From the NCBI RefSeq assembly GCF_030070105.1, contig NZ_JASJOO010000003.1:295155-359154 (forward strand): a stretch of DNA of 64,000 bases, read 5' to 3'. This document shows, in pieces, positions 19,190 to 28,838 of the stretch. Source of the DNA: Bermanella sp. WJH001 (GTDB lineage: Bacteria > Pseudomonadota > Gammaproteobacteria > Pseudomonadales > Oceanobacteraceae). The translations under genes and the position numbers were made by a program. A model generated the notes under the pieces. That model was given only the letters and a program-made list of their open reading frames with translations, made no database searches and was not told the origin of the DNA. Position 1 is the stretch's first letter, and every line of letters starts with the position of its first letter.

Positions 19190-20217
19190 TGAATCCCCAT
19201 AAGTGCATTAGCCAAACGCCAGCCCGAATCTTGTTGCCAACTGAGACTCTGCGTGACAGACCATGACGCTGTCAGTGGCCAAATTAAACGCTGATATATT
19301 TCATTATAGCCATCGTCACTTAACGCATGTCGATAGCGCGCACTGAGTGTGAAATCTGAACGCCAATACACTTGGGCTTCTAAACGCTCACGGGAATAAC
19401 GATTAATGTCCACCAAACGATCTTCTTGGCCCACATCCAAGGTTAATAACCACTTGGGTTGCCACCTCCACTGCATCCCCACACCCATTTCACGAGACTC
19501 ATGTTCACTGCCGTGAAACACAGCAGCAAAGGCATAACTGCTAAGGGCTTGATTGATTTGATATTTAAGCTCAGTGTCTAGCACAACCCCTACCTCATCA
19601 TAACGTTCAGCAGCGCCCACCTCTTGTGTCCAACGCCACTCACCGTAATACCACTTTGCGCCCACATTGCTTTCAAGGTAACGGTAAACACCAAACCTCT
19701 GATAGTGCTGCTCAATTCCCTTGAGATTAAACATAGGCACCATGCGCACGGTACGATCAAACAGTGAAAAATATTGCGTTTGATAACTTAACCGCAGGGC
19801 ACCACCTGCGCTCGACCAATCATCATCAAGCCGATAATCACGGCCTGCTCGAGCGCTCAACAAAACACGGGACGCCCACGGACTGTTTTTTTCCCAATCA
19901 ATAATGGATGCCTGTAACACGTCTACTTTTGCCGCCACCGCAGAGGGTAAGTTAGGCCGCGCGCTTACCTTATTTAACGCAGCCTTGGCCGCTGGCCAAT
20001 TTTTGATTCGAATATAAACCCGTGACAACTCTAATTGAATGCGACCAGATTGCTCTGGGTATTGTGTTTCTAGGTGTAACAGCTGATCAATCAGCTGCAA
20101 GGTGTAGCGATCGTCTTGATTCAATACCGCCTCTAAATGATCAACAAACTTTGGTTGCGCATGCCCCCATATTGGAAACAATAAGCAACACAAACAGACG
20201 CTTAATATCCCCTTCAT
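19177..20217 (-). CDS. Secreted TPR plus outer-membrane-barrel-like protein
   Basis: 346 residues, not assignable to a named family. Signal peptide (MKGILSVCLCCLLFPIWGHAQ), then about 90 residues of helical repeats resembling TPR (LETQYPEQSGRIQLELSRVYIRIKNWPAAKAALNKV), then a long region of alternating hydrophobic/polar strands rich in Trp, Tyr and Arg (YYGEWRWTQEVGAAERY, RERLEAQVYWRSDFTLSARYRHAL), ending in the aromatic-rich GIQWRH. This resembles surface-exposed beta-barrel proteins of the DUF560/Slam-like kind, but that is inference. It overlaps both neighbours (4 bases with the acidic-protein gene, 13 with the regulator) and so belongs to the two-component operon. Confidence 0.72.
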   Translation of the reverse strand: MKGILSVCLCCLLFPIWGHAQPKFVDHLEAVLNQDDRYTLQLIDQLLHLETQYPEQSGRIQLELSRVYIRIKNWPAAKAALNKVSARPNLPSAVAAKVDVLQASIIDWEKNSPWASRVLLSARAGRDYRLDDDWSSAGGALRLSYQTQYFSLFDRTVRMVPMFNLKGIEQHYQRFGVYRYLESNVGAKWYYGEWRWTQEVGAAERYDEVGVVLDTELKYQINQALSSYAFAAVFHGSEHESREMGVGMQWRWQPKWLLTLDVGQEDRLVDINRYSRERLEAQVYWRSDFTLSARYRHALSDDGYNEIYQRLIWPLTASWSVTQSLSWQQDSGWRLANALMGIQWRH

Positions 20218-20756
20218 ACTAAGCGTCCTTTTTCATTGCCCATCAAAAACGATAGCGCTTTGTCGTCCAAGTCAGGAGCATCGCTTTCTTCGTCTAACTC
20301 ATCTTCTAGCTCATCTTCTAAGTCATCTTCTAGCTCGTCTAACCCGTCCTCCAGTTGATCGTCGTCCACCTCAAGGTCCAAATCATCTTTTAAATCCTCT
20401 TCGGCATCGTCAATGGCGTCTTCGATATCCTCTTCAAGGTCCCTTAAACTGTCCTGAATATCCTCTAACTCTTCTATGTCATCTTGTTCTTTTTCTAAAC
20501 TTTCGGCCAACTCATCTAGCAGTGATTCATTGCTTTTATGTTCAGGGTCTCGCCCTGTTGTTGTTTCTAACCAGTTTTTTATGGCTTTTTCCCGTGAGCT
20601 ATCGGCACTGCGATTGGGTCTAGAAAGATACGCCTCAAATTCTTTTATGGTAGAAAATGTATCCGGTGACTTAGGTAAGTCATCGTTCCATTGCCCCCAC
20701 TCTTCTTGGGAAAAAGCAAACGATGAAAAACAAAGCAATATGAAAAATTTATACAT
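20214..20756 (-). CDS. Secreted Asp/Glu-rich coiled-coil protein, 180 aa
   Basis: Signal peptide MYKFFILLCFSSFAFSQ, then a moderately polar stretch and an extremely acidic region (about residues 85-165) of repeats such as DLEEDIEDAIDD and ELEDDLEDELEDELDEE, with a heptad-like Leu/Ile pattern suggesting a charged helix or coiled coil. It may bind Ca2+ or other cations, or the basic face of a sensor; no function is recognised. ATG at 20756 has GGGAG six bases upstream. It overlaps the kinase gene by 8 bases and the following gene by 4, so it is co-translated with the two-component system. Confidence 0.75.
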   Translation of the reverse strand: MYKFFILLCFSSFAFSQEEWGQWNDDLPKSPDTFSTIKEFEAYLSRPNRSADSSREKAIKNWLETTTGRDPEHKSNESLLDELAESLEKEQDDIEELEDIQDSLRDLEEDIEDAIDDAEEDLKDDLDLEVDDDQLEDGLDELEDDLEDELEDELDEESDAPDLDDKALSFLMGNEKGRLV

Positions 20757-22269
20757 GTTTGCTCCCACTTTTATTATTGGGAATAAACAAAACAAAACAG
20801 GCTCCGCACAAACGACTTTTTTCTAACTGAAACGAGCCATTATAATAACCAGCCAAAGAACGGCAGACCGACAACCCCAAACCATAACTTTCACCTTTAA
20901 GATTACGTGCGCTATCAGCCCGATAAAACGGCATAAAAATATGTTCTTCATCTTCTTTATTAATCGCAGGGCCATCGTTATCAAAAGACAATGACAAGCC
21001 TTGATCCGATTTTATTAAGCGAATTTCAATTTTAGATTCAGCATACCGCTGCGCGTTATCAAGTAAATTACCAATTAGTCTTAACCAATGACTTTTTCTA
21101 ATTGGAAAATAGGTTTCTTCACAAATTAACTCGATACTAAGGTGTAAATTGATTTGCTGGCTTTGCGCTACTAGGGCGGCTAAATCGTCTGATACATTAA
21201 TTTCATAAACACTATCAACCGAGTGCGTTTGTGACTGCAAGCCATCAAATAAAATAATATCGTCAATGTATTCACTTAATCGTTTGATATTAGTTCGTAT
21301 ACTTTGCCACTCAAAAGAATCGTGCATTTGGCTTGGCATTGACTCAAGCGCAAAGCGCATTCTGGCAAGGGGCGTTTTTAAATCATGTGAGACAGCTTTG
21401 ACCATTTGTTTATTTTCAAAAATAGATGTTCTCACTCGCTCAGCCATGCACGCAATTTTATATTCCATATCGCCCAGTTCGTCATCGGTATACTGCTGTA
21501 TGGGCAGAGGCTCCGTTGATACAGCTACCTGATCAACAAACAGCGCGGTGTGTGCTAAACGATGTCGCAGAGGCAACCAAACGACCATTGCCATTAATGC
21601 CGCCGATATCATAATCACCAGCATCATTATCAACAGTGCACTGGGTGTTAACCATTTAAAATCCGTTAATCCATCCAGCAACAAGGTATGACCATTAGCT
21701 AAAGGAATATAAATAGCATATTGATCTTTAACCCCATGCTGTAACACAACAGGTTGCCCTTGTTTCCATTGCTGTTGCGCTAAAAATGGCAAATGAATGC
21801 CGTCATCACTTAGACGCTGCAATGTGAAAGGTAACTGCTGATTAAATTTGGCGATCAATGTGTCTTTAGACGCACTTTCTTGTGTGATGCGATTGGCCAA
21901 CAATAGGCCAACACCTGTAAAAAATTTTTGCCAATCATTTACATTGGCTACCAGCTGACGTCCATTTTCTAATGGCAAAACAATTTTGGCTTGCTGCTGT
22001 TGCCAATCAGTACTTTCAACCGCATCAGAATATATTTCCCAATCCGCTCCGGTTAACGCAGAAATGAGTTCAAGCCAGGCAAGACTGAGACGCTCATCAT
22101 ATTGATTAAGCTGAGCAATTAAATAAGGGGCACTCGGAGCTACCCATTGCTGAATATGTTGCTGATATCGCCAAGCGTTCAGGCGGTCGAAACCAAAACC
22201 AACCGTTAAGCTCAACAGCAAAATCAACAGTATAAAAATGCGGTATACCCGCCAAAAATAAGTTGCCAT
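20749..22269 (-). CDS. Sensor histidine kinase (RstB/EnvZ-like)
   Basis: 506 residues. Membrane segment 1 at about 9-28, a periplasmic sensor region to ~205, membrane segment 2 at ~210-235, HAMP, then the HisKA dimerisation helix with the phospho-accepting His in AVSHDLKTPLARMRFALE, and HATPase_c with the N-box (LIGNLLDNAQRYAE), G1 (FDNDGPAI) and G2 (GLGLSVCRSLAGYY). First gene of a five-gene transcript (kinase, acidic protein, barrel-like protein, regulator, possibly RmlD-like reductase). The separation of kinase and regulator by two exported proteins is unusual. The signal is unknown. Confidence 0.93.
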   Translation of the reverse strand: MATYFWRVYRIFILLILLLSLTVGFGFDRLNAWRYQQHIQQWVAPSAPYLIAQLNQYDERLSLAWLELISALTGADWEIYSDAVESTDWQQQQAKIVLPLENGRQLVANVNDWQKFFTGVGLLLANRITQESASKDTLIAKFNQQLPFTLQRLSDDGIHLPFLAQQQWKQGQPVVLQHGVKDQYAIYIPLANGHTLLLDGLTDFKWLTPSALLIMMLVIMISAALMAMVVWLPLRHRLAHTALFVDQVAVSTEPLPIQQYTDDELGDMEYKIACMAERVRTSIFENKQMVKAVSHDLKTPLARMRFALESMPSQMHDSFEWQSIRTNIKRLSEYIDDIILFDGLQSQTHSVDSVYEINVSDDLAALVAQSQQINLHLSIELICEETYFPIRKSHWLRLIGNLLDNAQRYAESKIEIRLIKSDQGLSLSFDNDGPAINKEDEEHIFMPFYRADSARNLKGESYGLGLSVCRSLAGYYNGSFQLEKSRLCGACFVLFIPNNKSGSKHV

Positions 22270-22319
22270 AGAGCCTCCAACTCTAGTTTAGCCTAGCTCT
22301 TATATGCCAACCAGTTCCG

Positions 22320-22334
22320 CTTACATTACTTACA
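22320..22334. promoter_or_regulatory. Direct repeat CTTACA-N3-CTTACA in divergent promoter
   Basis: Two identical hexamers with starts 9 bases apart, between the kinase operon (-) and the acidic lipoprotein gene (+). OmpR-family regulators bind direct half-sites of this kind, and the sequence partly resembles the E. coli RstA box. A candidate binding site for the regulator encoded at 18491; not shown. Confidence 0.35.
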
Positions 22335-22421
22335 CTCCATACACTTCAAGGATTCTTTTCAAACAATCTATGTTATGGGCAAAGCTAAGCTAAGCATGTC
22401 AATAACCTAAGAGGTGTGAAC

Positions 22422-23360
22422 ATGTTAAAACAAACCACGATCGCTCTTGCTATTTCAGCCACCACTGCACTACTCAGTGCTTGTCAGGTCACAGATAGCG
22501 CGTCAGATGCAGGCAATACATCCCTTGCTATTCAATCTACCGCTGTTAAAAGCACTGCCCCCAAACAGGCTTTTTTTACAACTGGCACAGCACAAACAAG
22601 TGCAGTTGAAGCCCCACAGGCAAGCACAGCATTAAGCATTCCTGTTGTTGAAAGCAGCTCAGAGGTGGGCACCCTGACTCTGACAAAAGCATGGATCAGC
22701 CTTGATGAAATCGAAATTGAAAAAGAAGAAGTGGAAGGCATTGCCTTAACTGAAGAACAACAAAACCAACAAGATGAAATTGAATTTGATGGCCCATTTT
22801 TCATCAACCTCATCACCAATGAATCAATCCCAAGCATTCCAAGTATTGATCTGCTACCGGGTGAGTACGAAGAAATCGAACTGGAAATCGAAGTGGCTGA
22901 TGAAGAAAATGGTTTGAGCATTGATGTGCCAGCAGATGCGCCAGAGCTTGCCAATTATAGCTTGGTTTTAGAAGGCCAGTATGTTGGTTTACATAACGGT
23001 GTAAGCAATCAAACCATTGATTTTAAATTACACGCTGCAATTGATGAAGAAATCGAACTCAAAGCCGACCCATCAAAAGGTTTAATCATTGACGCTGACA
23101 CCATGAATAACTTGATCATTGCGTTTCGTTTACGTCAATGGTTTGCGTTCACCAACAGCGGAGAATTTAGCACAAGCGCGCTTTCCAATGATGGCCACAT
23201 TCTACTTGATAGCGCCGTTGATGCAGAAAACTCACTGCTAAAACTCGTGCTTGAAAATATTAAAGATTCCGCTGACTTTGGTGAAGACAGTGATGATGAT
23301 GGAGAGCTAAGCAGTGAAGAAGATGATGACGACGACAGCCAAGATGAGCTAGACGATTAA
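22422..23360 (+). CDS. DUF4382-like acidic lipoprotein
   Basis: 312 residues. Lipoprotein signal MLKQTTIALAISATTALLSAC with lipobox LSAC; Gln at +2 fits outer-membrane sorting. The core (GTLTLTKAWISLDEIEIE, INLITNESIPSIPSIDLLPGEYEEIELEIEV, YSLVLEGQYVG) resembles the DUF4382 surface/secreted domain. The C-terminal 30 residues are almost all Asp/Glu/Ser (DDDGELSSEEDDDDD). The ATG at 22422 is chosen over GTG at 22416 because AGAGG lies 7 bases before it. It diverges from the two-component operon, which also encodes a highly acidic exported protein; the two may share regulation. Confidence 0.82.
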   Translation: MLKQTTIALAISATTALLSACQVTDSASDAGNTSLAIQSTAVKSTAPKQAFFTTGTAQTSAVEAPQASTALSIPVVESSSEVGTLTLTKAWISLDEIEIEKEEVEGIALTEEQQNQQDEIEFDGPFFINLITNESIPSIPSIDLLPGEYEEIELEIEVADEENGLSIDVPADAPELANYSLVLEGQYVGLHNGVSNQTIDFKLHAAIDEEIELKADPSKGLIIDADTMNNLIIAFRLRQWFAFTNSGEFSTSALSNDGHILLDSAVDAENSLLKLVLENIKDSADFGEDSDDDGELSSEEDDDDDSQDELDD

Positions 23361-23385
23361 TCAACTAAAAAGAGTGTGACCCTTT

Positions 23386-23409
23386 AGCCGGCAAATGCCG
23401 GCTTTTTTT
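23386..23409 (+). terminator. Intrinsic terminator after the acidic lipoprotein gene
   Basis: Hairpin AGCCGGCA / TGCCGGCT with a two-base loop, followed by seven T on the plus strand. It lies between convergent genes. Confidence 0.92.
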
Positions 23410-23427
23410 GTTGAAGCACGTGGCGAA

Positions 23428-25515
23428 TTAAATGGAATCCACCAGTGAATCAGTCTCAACTTTTTTATCACCACGCCCCTCTAACAACACATACAAGGTC
23501 GGCAACAGCAATAGGCACACAAAAGTCGTAAATAAAATACCAAAACCCAATGACACTGCCATAGGTGTAATAAATTTAGCTTGGCGTGAGGTTTCAAACA
23601 CCATAGGCGCTAATCCACCAAAAGTGGTTAACGTAGTTAATAAGATAGGGCGGAATCGACGCTCGGCCGCATCCATAATCGCTTGTTTGGCGCTACTGCC
23701 TTCGCGTTTTAACTGGTTAGCATAATCCACCAGTATTAAACTGTCGTTCACCACCACACCACACAATGCCAGCATGCCCATTATGGCAATGATCGACAAA
23801 CCATAACCCAGCATCAATAAACCCGCCAGCGATCCCACAATGCCAAACGGAATCACCGCCATGATTAATAACGGCTGTTTATAACTTCTAAACGGCACCG
23901 CTAATAAAATATAAATGCCCATTAAGGTAAAAAACAAACCGTTTAATAAACTGGATTTACTTTCTTGTTCATCCGCTTGGCGACCACCATAACCCATTTT
24001 CAAATTGGGATATTTTTGCTGCAACTGTGGTAAATAATCCGTCTGCAACGTAGCTTGTAAATTAGGAATTAATGAACGAGGTTCAACCGCTGCGCTTACG
24101 CTCACTAAACGTTGACTTTCTTTACGTTCGATTAACGTCGGTGCGGTTGTTTTTTCAAGATTAGCAATTTGAATCAGCGGCACCCGTGCACCCGTTGGAG
24201 TGACGATTTGTAATTGCTCAATATCCGTTTGATAACGGCGCTCGTCTTCAGGCAAACGCACAAGAACCGTCACCTCGTTTTTGCCGCGCTGTTGGCGTAT
24301 GGCTCTTGCACCATACAAAGCCGCACGCACTTGGCTTGCCACATCGGTGGCGGTTAATCCCAAACTGCGACCTTGGTTATTTAGCTGGATATCCCACTGC
24401 GGCTTGCCACTGCTAAAACTACTGGTCACATCTTTCACCCCACTTAGGGATTCTAAAATATCACTGAGTTCTTCACTGGCCTGTTGCAAGGTTTCGGTAT
24501 CACTGCCACGCAGTTCCATGGTAAACGGTCGACCACTTACAGGCCCTGCACCGCGCTCAGCATCAAAGCTGATACTTTTAGCACCCACCACTTCACCTAA
24601 TGCTTCGCGCCACATGGCCACCACTTGATTAGCTGAATAAGGTCGTTCATCACCAGGAATTAACTTGGCATTCACTTCTAGTGACGTGCTTGAAATTTCA
24701 GAGGTGGTACTTAATAAAAATGGCCCGTGCTCTTGTTCAATGGGTTCAACAATGGTTTTTAATGCTTGCTCTGCATGATCTCGCGCATTAATCATTTGTT
24801 GCAGTGACGCATTTTGCGGCATTTCAATTTCAAGTATGGCCGACTCCCCTTCTAACACAGGAAAAAACGAAAAGCCCATGCGACCACTCATAGGAAAAGC
24901 AAAAATCACCATGGAAAAGGCAATGGCAATAGACAAAGTAATACCTGGATTATTTAAACTTTTACCCAACAATGGGCGATAACGATTGTGAATCGTACGA
25001 CGTAACCACGCATCTACTTTTAATTGAACATCATCCACCTTACGCCCCAATTTTGAATCGGGTTTCTTTTTTAAATGAGAAATATGAGCAGGTAAAATAA
25101 ATAACGCTTCTACCCATGAGATAGCAAAACAGGTCACCACCACCGCAGGAATCACCATCATGGCTTTACCCATGCCGCCGGGTAAAAAGAACAACGGCAT
25201 AAAGGCCACAATGTTGGTTAAGATGGCAAAGCTTAATGGTATCGCCACTTCTTTAGCGCCAAAAATAGCCGCATCAATGCGGGACATACCTTTGTCTAAA
25301 TTTTCATAAATATTTTCACCCGCAATAATCGCGTCATCCACCACGATGCCCAGGGAAATAATAAACGCGAACATGGAAATCATATTGATGGACACATCAA
25401 ACGCCGGCAAAAATAACATGGCCCCTAAAAACGAAGTGGGAATGCCCATGGTGACCCAAAACGCCAAGCGGTATTCTAAAAACACCCAGTAATACAAACA
25501 CCAACAACAAACCAA
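23428..25515 (-). pseudogene. RND efflux transporter, C-terminal part (frameshifted gene)
   Basis: About 680 residues of an AcrB/HAE1-like pump, starting at the end of membrane helix 4 (FLEYRLAFWVTMGIPTSFLGA). It contains the proton-relay Asp pair in GIVVDDAIIAGENIYENL, the second periplasmic loop and the last six membrane helices (LCGVVVNDSLILVDYANQLKREG, then RFRPILLTTLTTFGGLAPMVFE). It continues the protein encoded at 25397-26542 in another frame. Deleting one base of the CCC at 25485-25487 would rejoin them as LLVFLEYRL. It is either a real inactivating mutation, a recent event in a homopolymer run, or a sequencing error. Joined length (about 1,030 residues) is normal for the family. Confidence 0.85.
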
Positions 25516-26542
25516 TGACGGCGTTTTTAATTAATAAACCTAAACGATCTTTGTAATATTGCGCGCGATCATTGATCACCGTGAGATGCATTTCAGGGGG
25601 TAACATGGCCTCTAATTCATCCCACATGGCATAAATGGAATCCGCCACATCCGGCGGGGTTTGATCTCCCGCACGGTACACCGCAATGCTGACACTCTTG
25701 CCACCATTTAACGTGACAATGTTCGGGCTGTCTTCAAAACCCTCTTTCACACTGGCCACATCGCCTAACGTTAATACCACACCATTATCATCCGACACCA
25801 ATGGCAAGGCGGCAAAATCATCGGCCCAGTACTGGCGATCATTTAACGTGACTAAAATATCACCACTGTCAGTTTTAACCGTGCCCGCCCCTTGCTCAAC
25901 CGCATTGGCTGAAATCAGCTGCGCCACTTGGCTTAACTTAAGTTGATATTTTTCTAGGGCTTGGCTTGATATCTCAACATGAATTTCTTCAGCGGGAGCA
26001 CCTTTTAAAACCACTTGGGTGACGTTAGGTGAGGTGAGTAATTTTTCTTTGATTTGCTCGGCCAAACGTTTCATGGCAAATGCATCTAACTCACCGTGTA
26101 AGGCGATATCCATTAGGTTATGGGTGCGCGCCACAACACTGACAATTGGCTGCTCCATTTGCAATGGAAACGTGGAGATACGATTCACCGATTGCAGCAC
26201 ATCTTGATACATTTGTTGGATGTTTTCGCCAGATTCAATCTCAAGATAAATACTGGCATAACCTTCTTGAATGTTGGCGGTAATTCCATCGATACCGCTT
26301 AATTCAGATAACTCATTTTCAATGGGCAGTACCACCCCCTGCTCCATTTCCGATGGCGTGGCGCCTGGGTAAACCACCCGAACGGAAACCACATCTTCTG
26401 TGAATTCTGGTAGCAGTTCTTTTTTAATTGATAGGGATGTCAGCAAACCGCCAATCAACAGGGCAAGCATTAATAAATTGGGGGCAATCCCGTGGCGTGC
26501 CATCCATGCAATGGGGCCTTTTTTTAACGCCTCTAAATTCAT
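25397..26542 (-). pseudogene. RND efflux transporter, N-terminal part (frameshifted gene)
   Basis: N-terminal third of an HAE1-type RND pump: membrane helix 1 (NLLMLALLIGGLLTSLSIKKELLPEF), VVYPGATPSEMEQGVVLPIENEL, the porter domain (GGKSVSIAVYRAGDQTPPDV) and the start of helix 3 (LLIKNAVIGLLLVFVLLGVF). After that point the frame reads RIPLGVLGHHGHSHF, which is not family-like, while the adjacent frame resumes correctly. Its start overlaps the stop of the membrane-fusion protein gene by 4 bases. If the shift is real, both fragments are unlikely to pump drugs or lipids. Confidence 0.85.
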
Positions 26543-27696
26543 AAACTCGCCTCATCCGCCGCTTTACTTGCTTTTGGGGCAATACGTACCGCCATATCTG
26601 GGGCCGCAATTTGCAAACGGGTTTGTAAAAACTGATCCCCTAATTGGGTATCAACATTGGCCCAAATGTGATGACGACCTTTATAAACAATATGGGCATC
26701 TCTTAGTTGCAGTGCATTGTTGTTATCCACCACCCAAACTTGGTTATTTTCATTGATGGCATCACTCGTTAATTCATACACATTAGAAAACTCACGGCCA
26801 GACAGCACCACATCCACATAGTCGTTATACCGTATCTGCTTACCCTTATAGGCCTCGGCTAATGGGTCTTTAATAGCAATCAGAACTCGTACTTGTCTGT
26901 CTGCTGAATCCACCGCCGGTAAAATATGTTTAATCACACCTAGGCGAGACTGCTCACCCCATTGCTGCGGTTTTTTAACCACCACTTCATAGTCTTTATC
27001 TAACACCGCAACAAAACTTTGCGGTACTTTCACTTGCAACCAAAACTCTGAACTATCCACCAGCTCGAACACTTCGGTACCGGCTGATACAAATGAGCCT
27101 TGGGTTAAGTTCATGCTCATCACATACCCATCAAATGGCATGCGCAACTGGGTACGCTCTAAATCTAATTGTGCTTTGGCTAAGTCGGCTTTGGCGATTT
27201 CTAACGCCGCTTTACTGGCCGCTAACTGCGGGTCACGTAGCGCTAAGGATTTAGCGGTTTCATTTAACTGTAAGCCCGATAATTTGTAATTGTTCTCAGC
27301 GTTTTTAACCTGCCCCATTTCCACCGCTAAATTTGATTGCGCTTGCACCAATGCCGCTTGTTTCTGCGCCACAATTAAACGGTAATTGCTGTCATCCACC
27401 TGCCCAAGCACATCCCCTTTTTTCAACATAGCACCAGGGGCCGCTTGTTTATGAATAGACACCACTTGGCCGGTAACCTGAGCCATGAGCTTGACGCTAG
27501 GCTTTGCATTTACATTGCCCCCTGTTTGCCACGTTGCACGGTAGTCACCTGCTTTCAATGGGCTCACATCCACCAGCGGCACCACTTTTTCGGCTACTTT
27601 CTTCTGTGGTTTTGGTGCGGTATCAATTAAGACTTTGGCAATTCCCCCGCCTAACAGCAAAATTATGGCAACCGCGGCAATCTGTTTAAACGACAT
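26539..27696 (-). CDS. RND efflux membrane-fusion protein (HlyD/AcrA family)
   Basis: 385 residues. N-terminal membrane anchor (FKQIAAVAIILLLGGGIAKVLI), lipoyl-like domain (VKLMAQVTGQVVSIHKQAAPGAMLKKGDVLGQVDDSNY), helical hairpin rich in Ala/Gln (QKQAALVQAQSNLAVEM to LDLERTQLRMPFDGYV), beta-barrel and membrane-proximal domains. It connects the RND pump to an outer-membrane channel; no TolC-like gene is in the window. The ATG at 27696 has AGGA six bases upstream and leaves a proper membrane anchor; upstream starts are rejected. Forms an operon with the RND gene (4-base overlap). Confidence 0.9.
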   Translation of the reverse strand: MSFKQIAAVAIILLLGGGIAKVLIDTAPKPQKKVAEKVVPLVDVSPLKAGDYRATWQTGGNVNAKPSVKLMAQVTGQVVSIHKQAAPGAMLKKGDVLGQVDDSNYRLIVAQKQAALVQAQSNLAVEMGQVKNAENNYKLSGLQLNETAKSLALRDPQLAASKAALEIAKADLAKAQLDLERTQLRMPFDGYVMSMNLTQGSFVSAGTEVFELVDSSEFWLQVKVPQSFVAVLDKDYEVVVKKPQQWGEQSRLGVIKHILPAVDSADRQVRVLIAIKDPLAEAYKGKQIRYNDYVDVVLSGREFSNVYELTSDAINENNQVWVVDNNNALQLRDAHIVYKGRHHIWANVDTQLGDQFLQTRLQIAAPDMAVRIAPKASKAADEASL

Positions 27697-28024
27697 GTAC
27701 ATTCCTACATCAAAGTGGCTAGCATCAGGCCATATGGTAAAAGGCCGATTATTCATATTGGGGATTATGCTTGTGGACAAGCATCGGCTCTAGAAGTTTT
27801 ACACTTCTTTGTATTTAGTTGAAGCATGATCAACGTCCGCTTTTTTAGCCAACAGCTCAACTTATACGCTAATAATGAGGGGAGTGGTTTACCTCATGAG
27901 CTCAATTTAACCTTGTTATGCCATCACAAGCCATATCTGAGACATATGGGGCACTCAACATCCATTGCTAGCCCGTTAGAAATCTCAACTATAATCAACA
28001 CCATGTATCGCTGGGCCAAATACT
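27697..28024. other. Divergent promoter region without a gene
   Basis: 328 bases between the efflux operon (-) and the solute-binding protein gene (+). Possible short frames here have no family resemblance. AT-rich stretches suggest promoters in both directions, but no clear -35/-10 pair or operator palindrome was found. Confidence 0.4.
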
Positions 28025-28789
28025 ATGACATGGCTAAAGTTTATCTGCTTATTATTGATTATCACCCCCCTTCCTCTGCAAGCCTCAAGCGAAGAAGTGT
28101 CTATCGCCGTGGGTGACTGGCCACCGTATCTGTCGCAAAAACTCAAACATAACGGGATTATCGGCCACATGATCAGCGATATATTTGAACAGGCTGGCCA
28201 TAACACCACCTTGACGTTTTACCCTTGGTCAAGAGCATACAGCAACGCCAAAATCGGCAAACAAGCAGCAACCGGTGTATGGATGCACAAGCCAGAGCGC
28301 GAAACCGATTTTTATTACAGCGACCCAGTATTAAATGAGCAGTTTGTTTTTTTTCACCTAAAAACCACCCACTTTCATTGGCAAACTCTCAACGATTTAA
28401 AAGGCTGGGTCATAGGTGGAGGCAATGAATATAGCTATGGGGCTGAATTTGATAATGCCCTTAAGGCTGGAGACATCATCATCGAACGGGTGCCCACCAA
28501 ACAGCAAAATTGGAGCAAGTTATTATTAGGTCGCATTGCCCTTTACCCTGAAGAGTTGAACGTGGGTTATTCATCTTTAAAACAATCAGCCCCGCCAACC
28601 AAGGTGAACCTAGTCACCCATCACCCGAAACCGTTTTTAAATAATCTAAGTTATCTGCTATTCCCAAAAATCTCTGATAAAAGTTTAGGGCTGATAAACG
28701 ACTTTAATAAACAGCTTAAGGTATTTCGTAAAAGTGGGCGTTATGACTCGTATTTTAAGCGGTTTCGTGAGGGGTATTATGATGAGTGA
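28025..28789 (+). CDS. Periplasmic substrate-binding protein, SBP family 3-like
   Basis: 254 residues. Signal peptide (MTWLKFICLLLIITPLPLQA), then a bacterial family-3 solute-binding fold: VSIAVGDWPPYLSQ at the N-terminus, HMISDIFEQAGHNTTLTFYPWSRAY, and LNDLKGWVIGGGNEYSYGAEF. Proteins of this clade are often orphan periplasmic binders for amino acids or similar compounds, sometimes feeding sensors rather than ABC importers; no permease or ATPase gene is adjacent. Start ATG at 28025 lies directly before the signal peptide. Confidence 0.85.
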   Translation: MTWLKFICLLLIITPLPLQASSEEVSIAVGDWPPYLSQKLKHNGIIGHMISDIFEQAGHNTTLTFYPWSRAYSNAKIGKQAATGVWMHKPERETDFYYSDPVLNEQFVFFHLKTTHFHWQTLNDLKGWVIGGGNEYSYGAEFDNALKAGDIIIERVPTKQQNWSKLLLGRIALYPEELNVGYSSLKQSAPPTKVNLVTHHPKPFLNNLSYLLFPKISDKSLGLINDFNKQLKVFRKSGRYDSYFKRFREGYYDE

Positions 28790-28838
28790 GGGGCGCTATT
28801 GATAAAAGAGTAGCTATGTTGATAGCAGGTAGGCTTTG

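Noticed and set aside
27826-28116. 96-aa plus-strand frame before the solute-binding protein gene
   Set aside because: It overlaps the signal peptide of the real gene in another frame, and has no family-like pattern or ribosome binding site.
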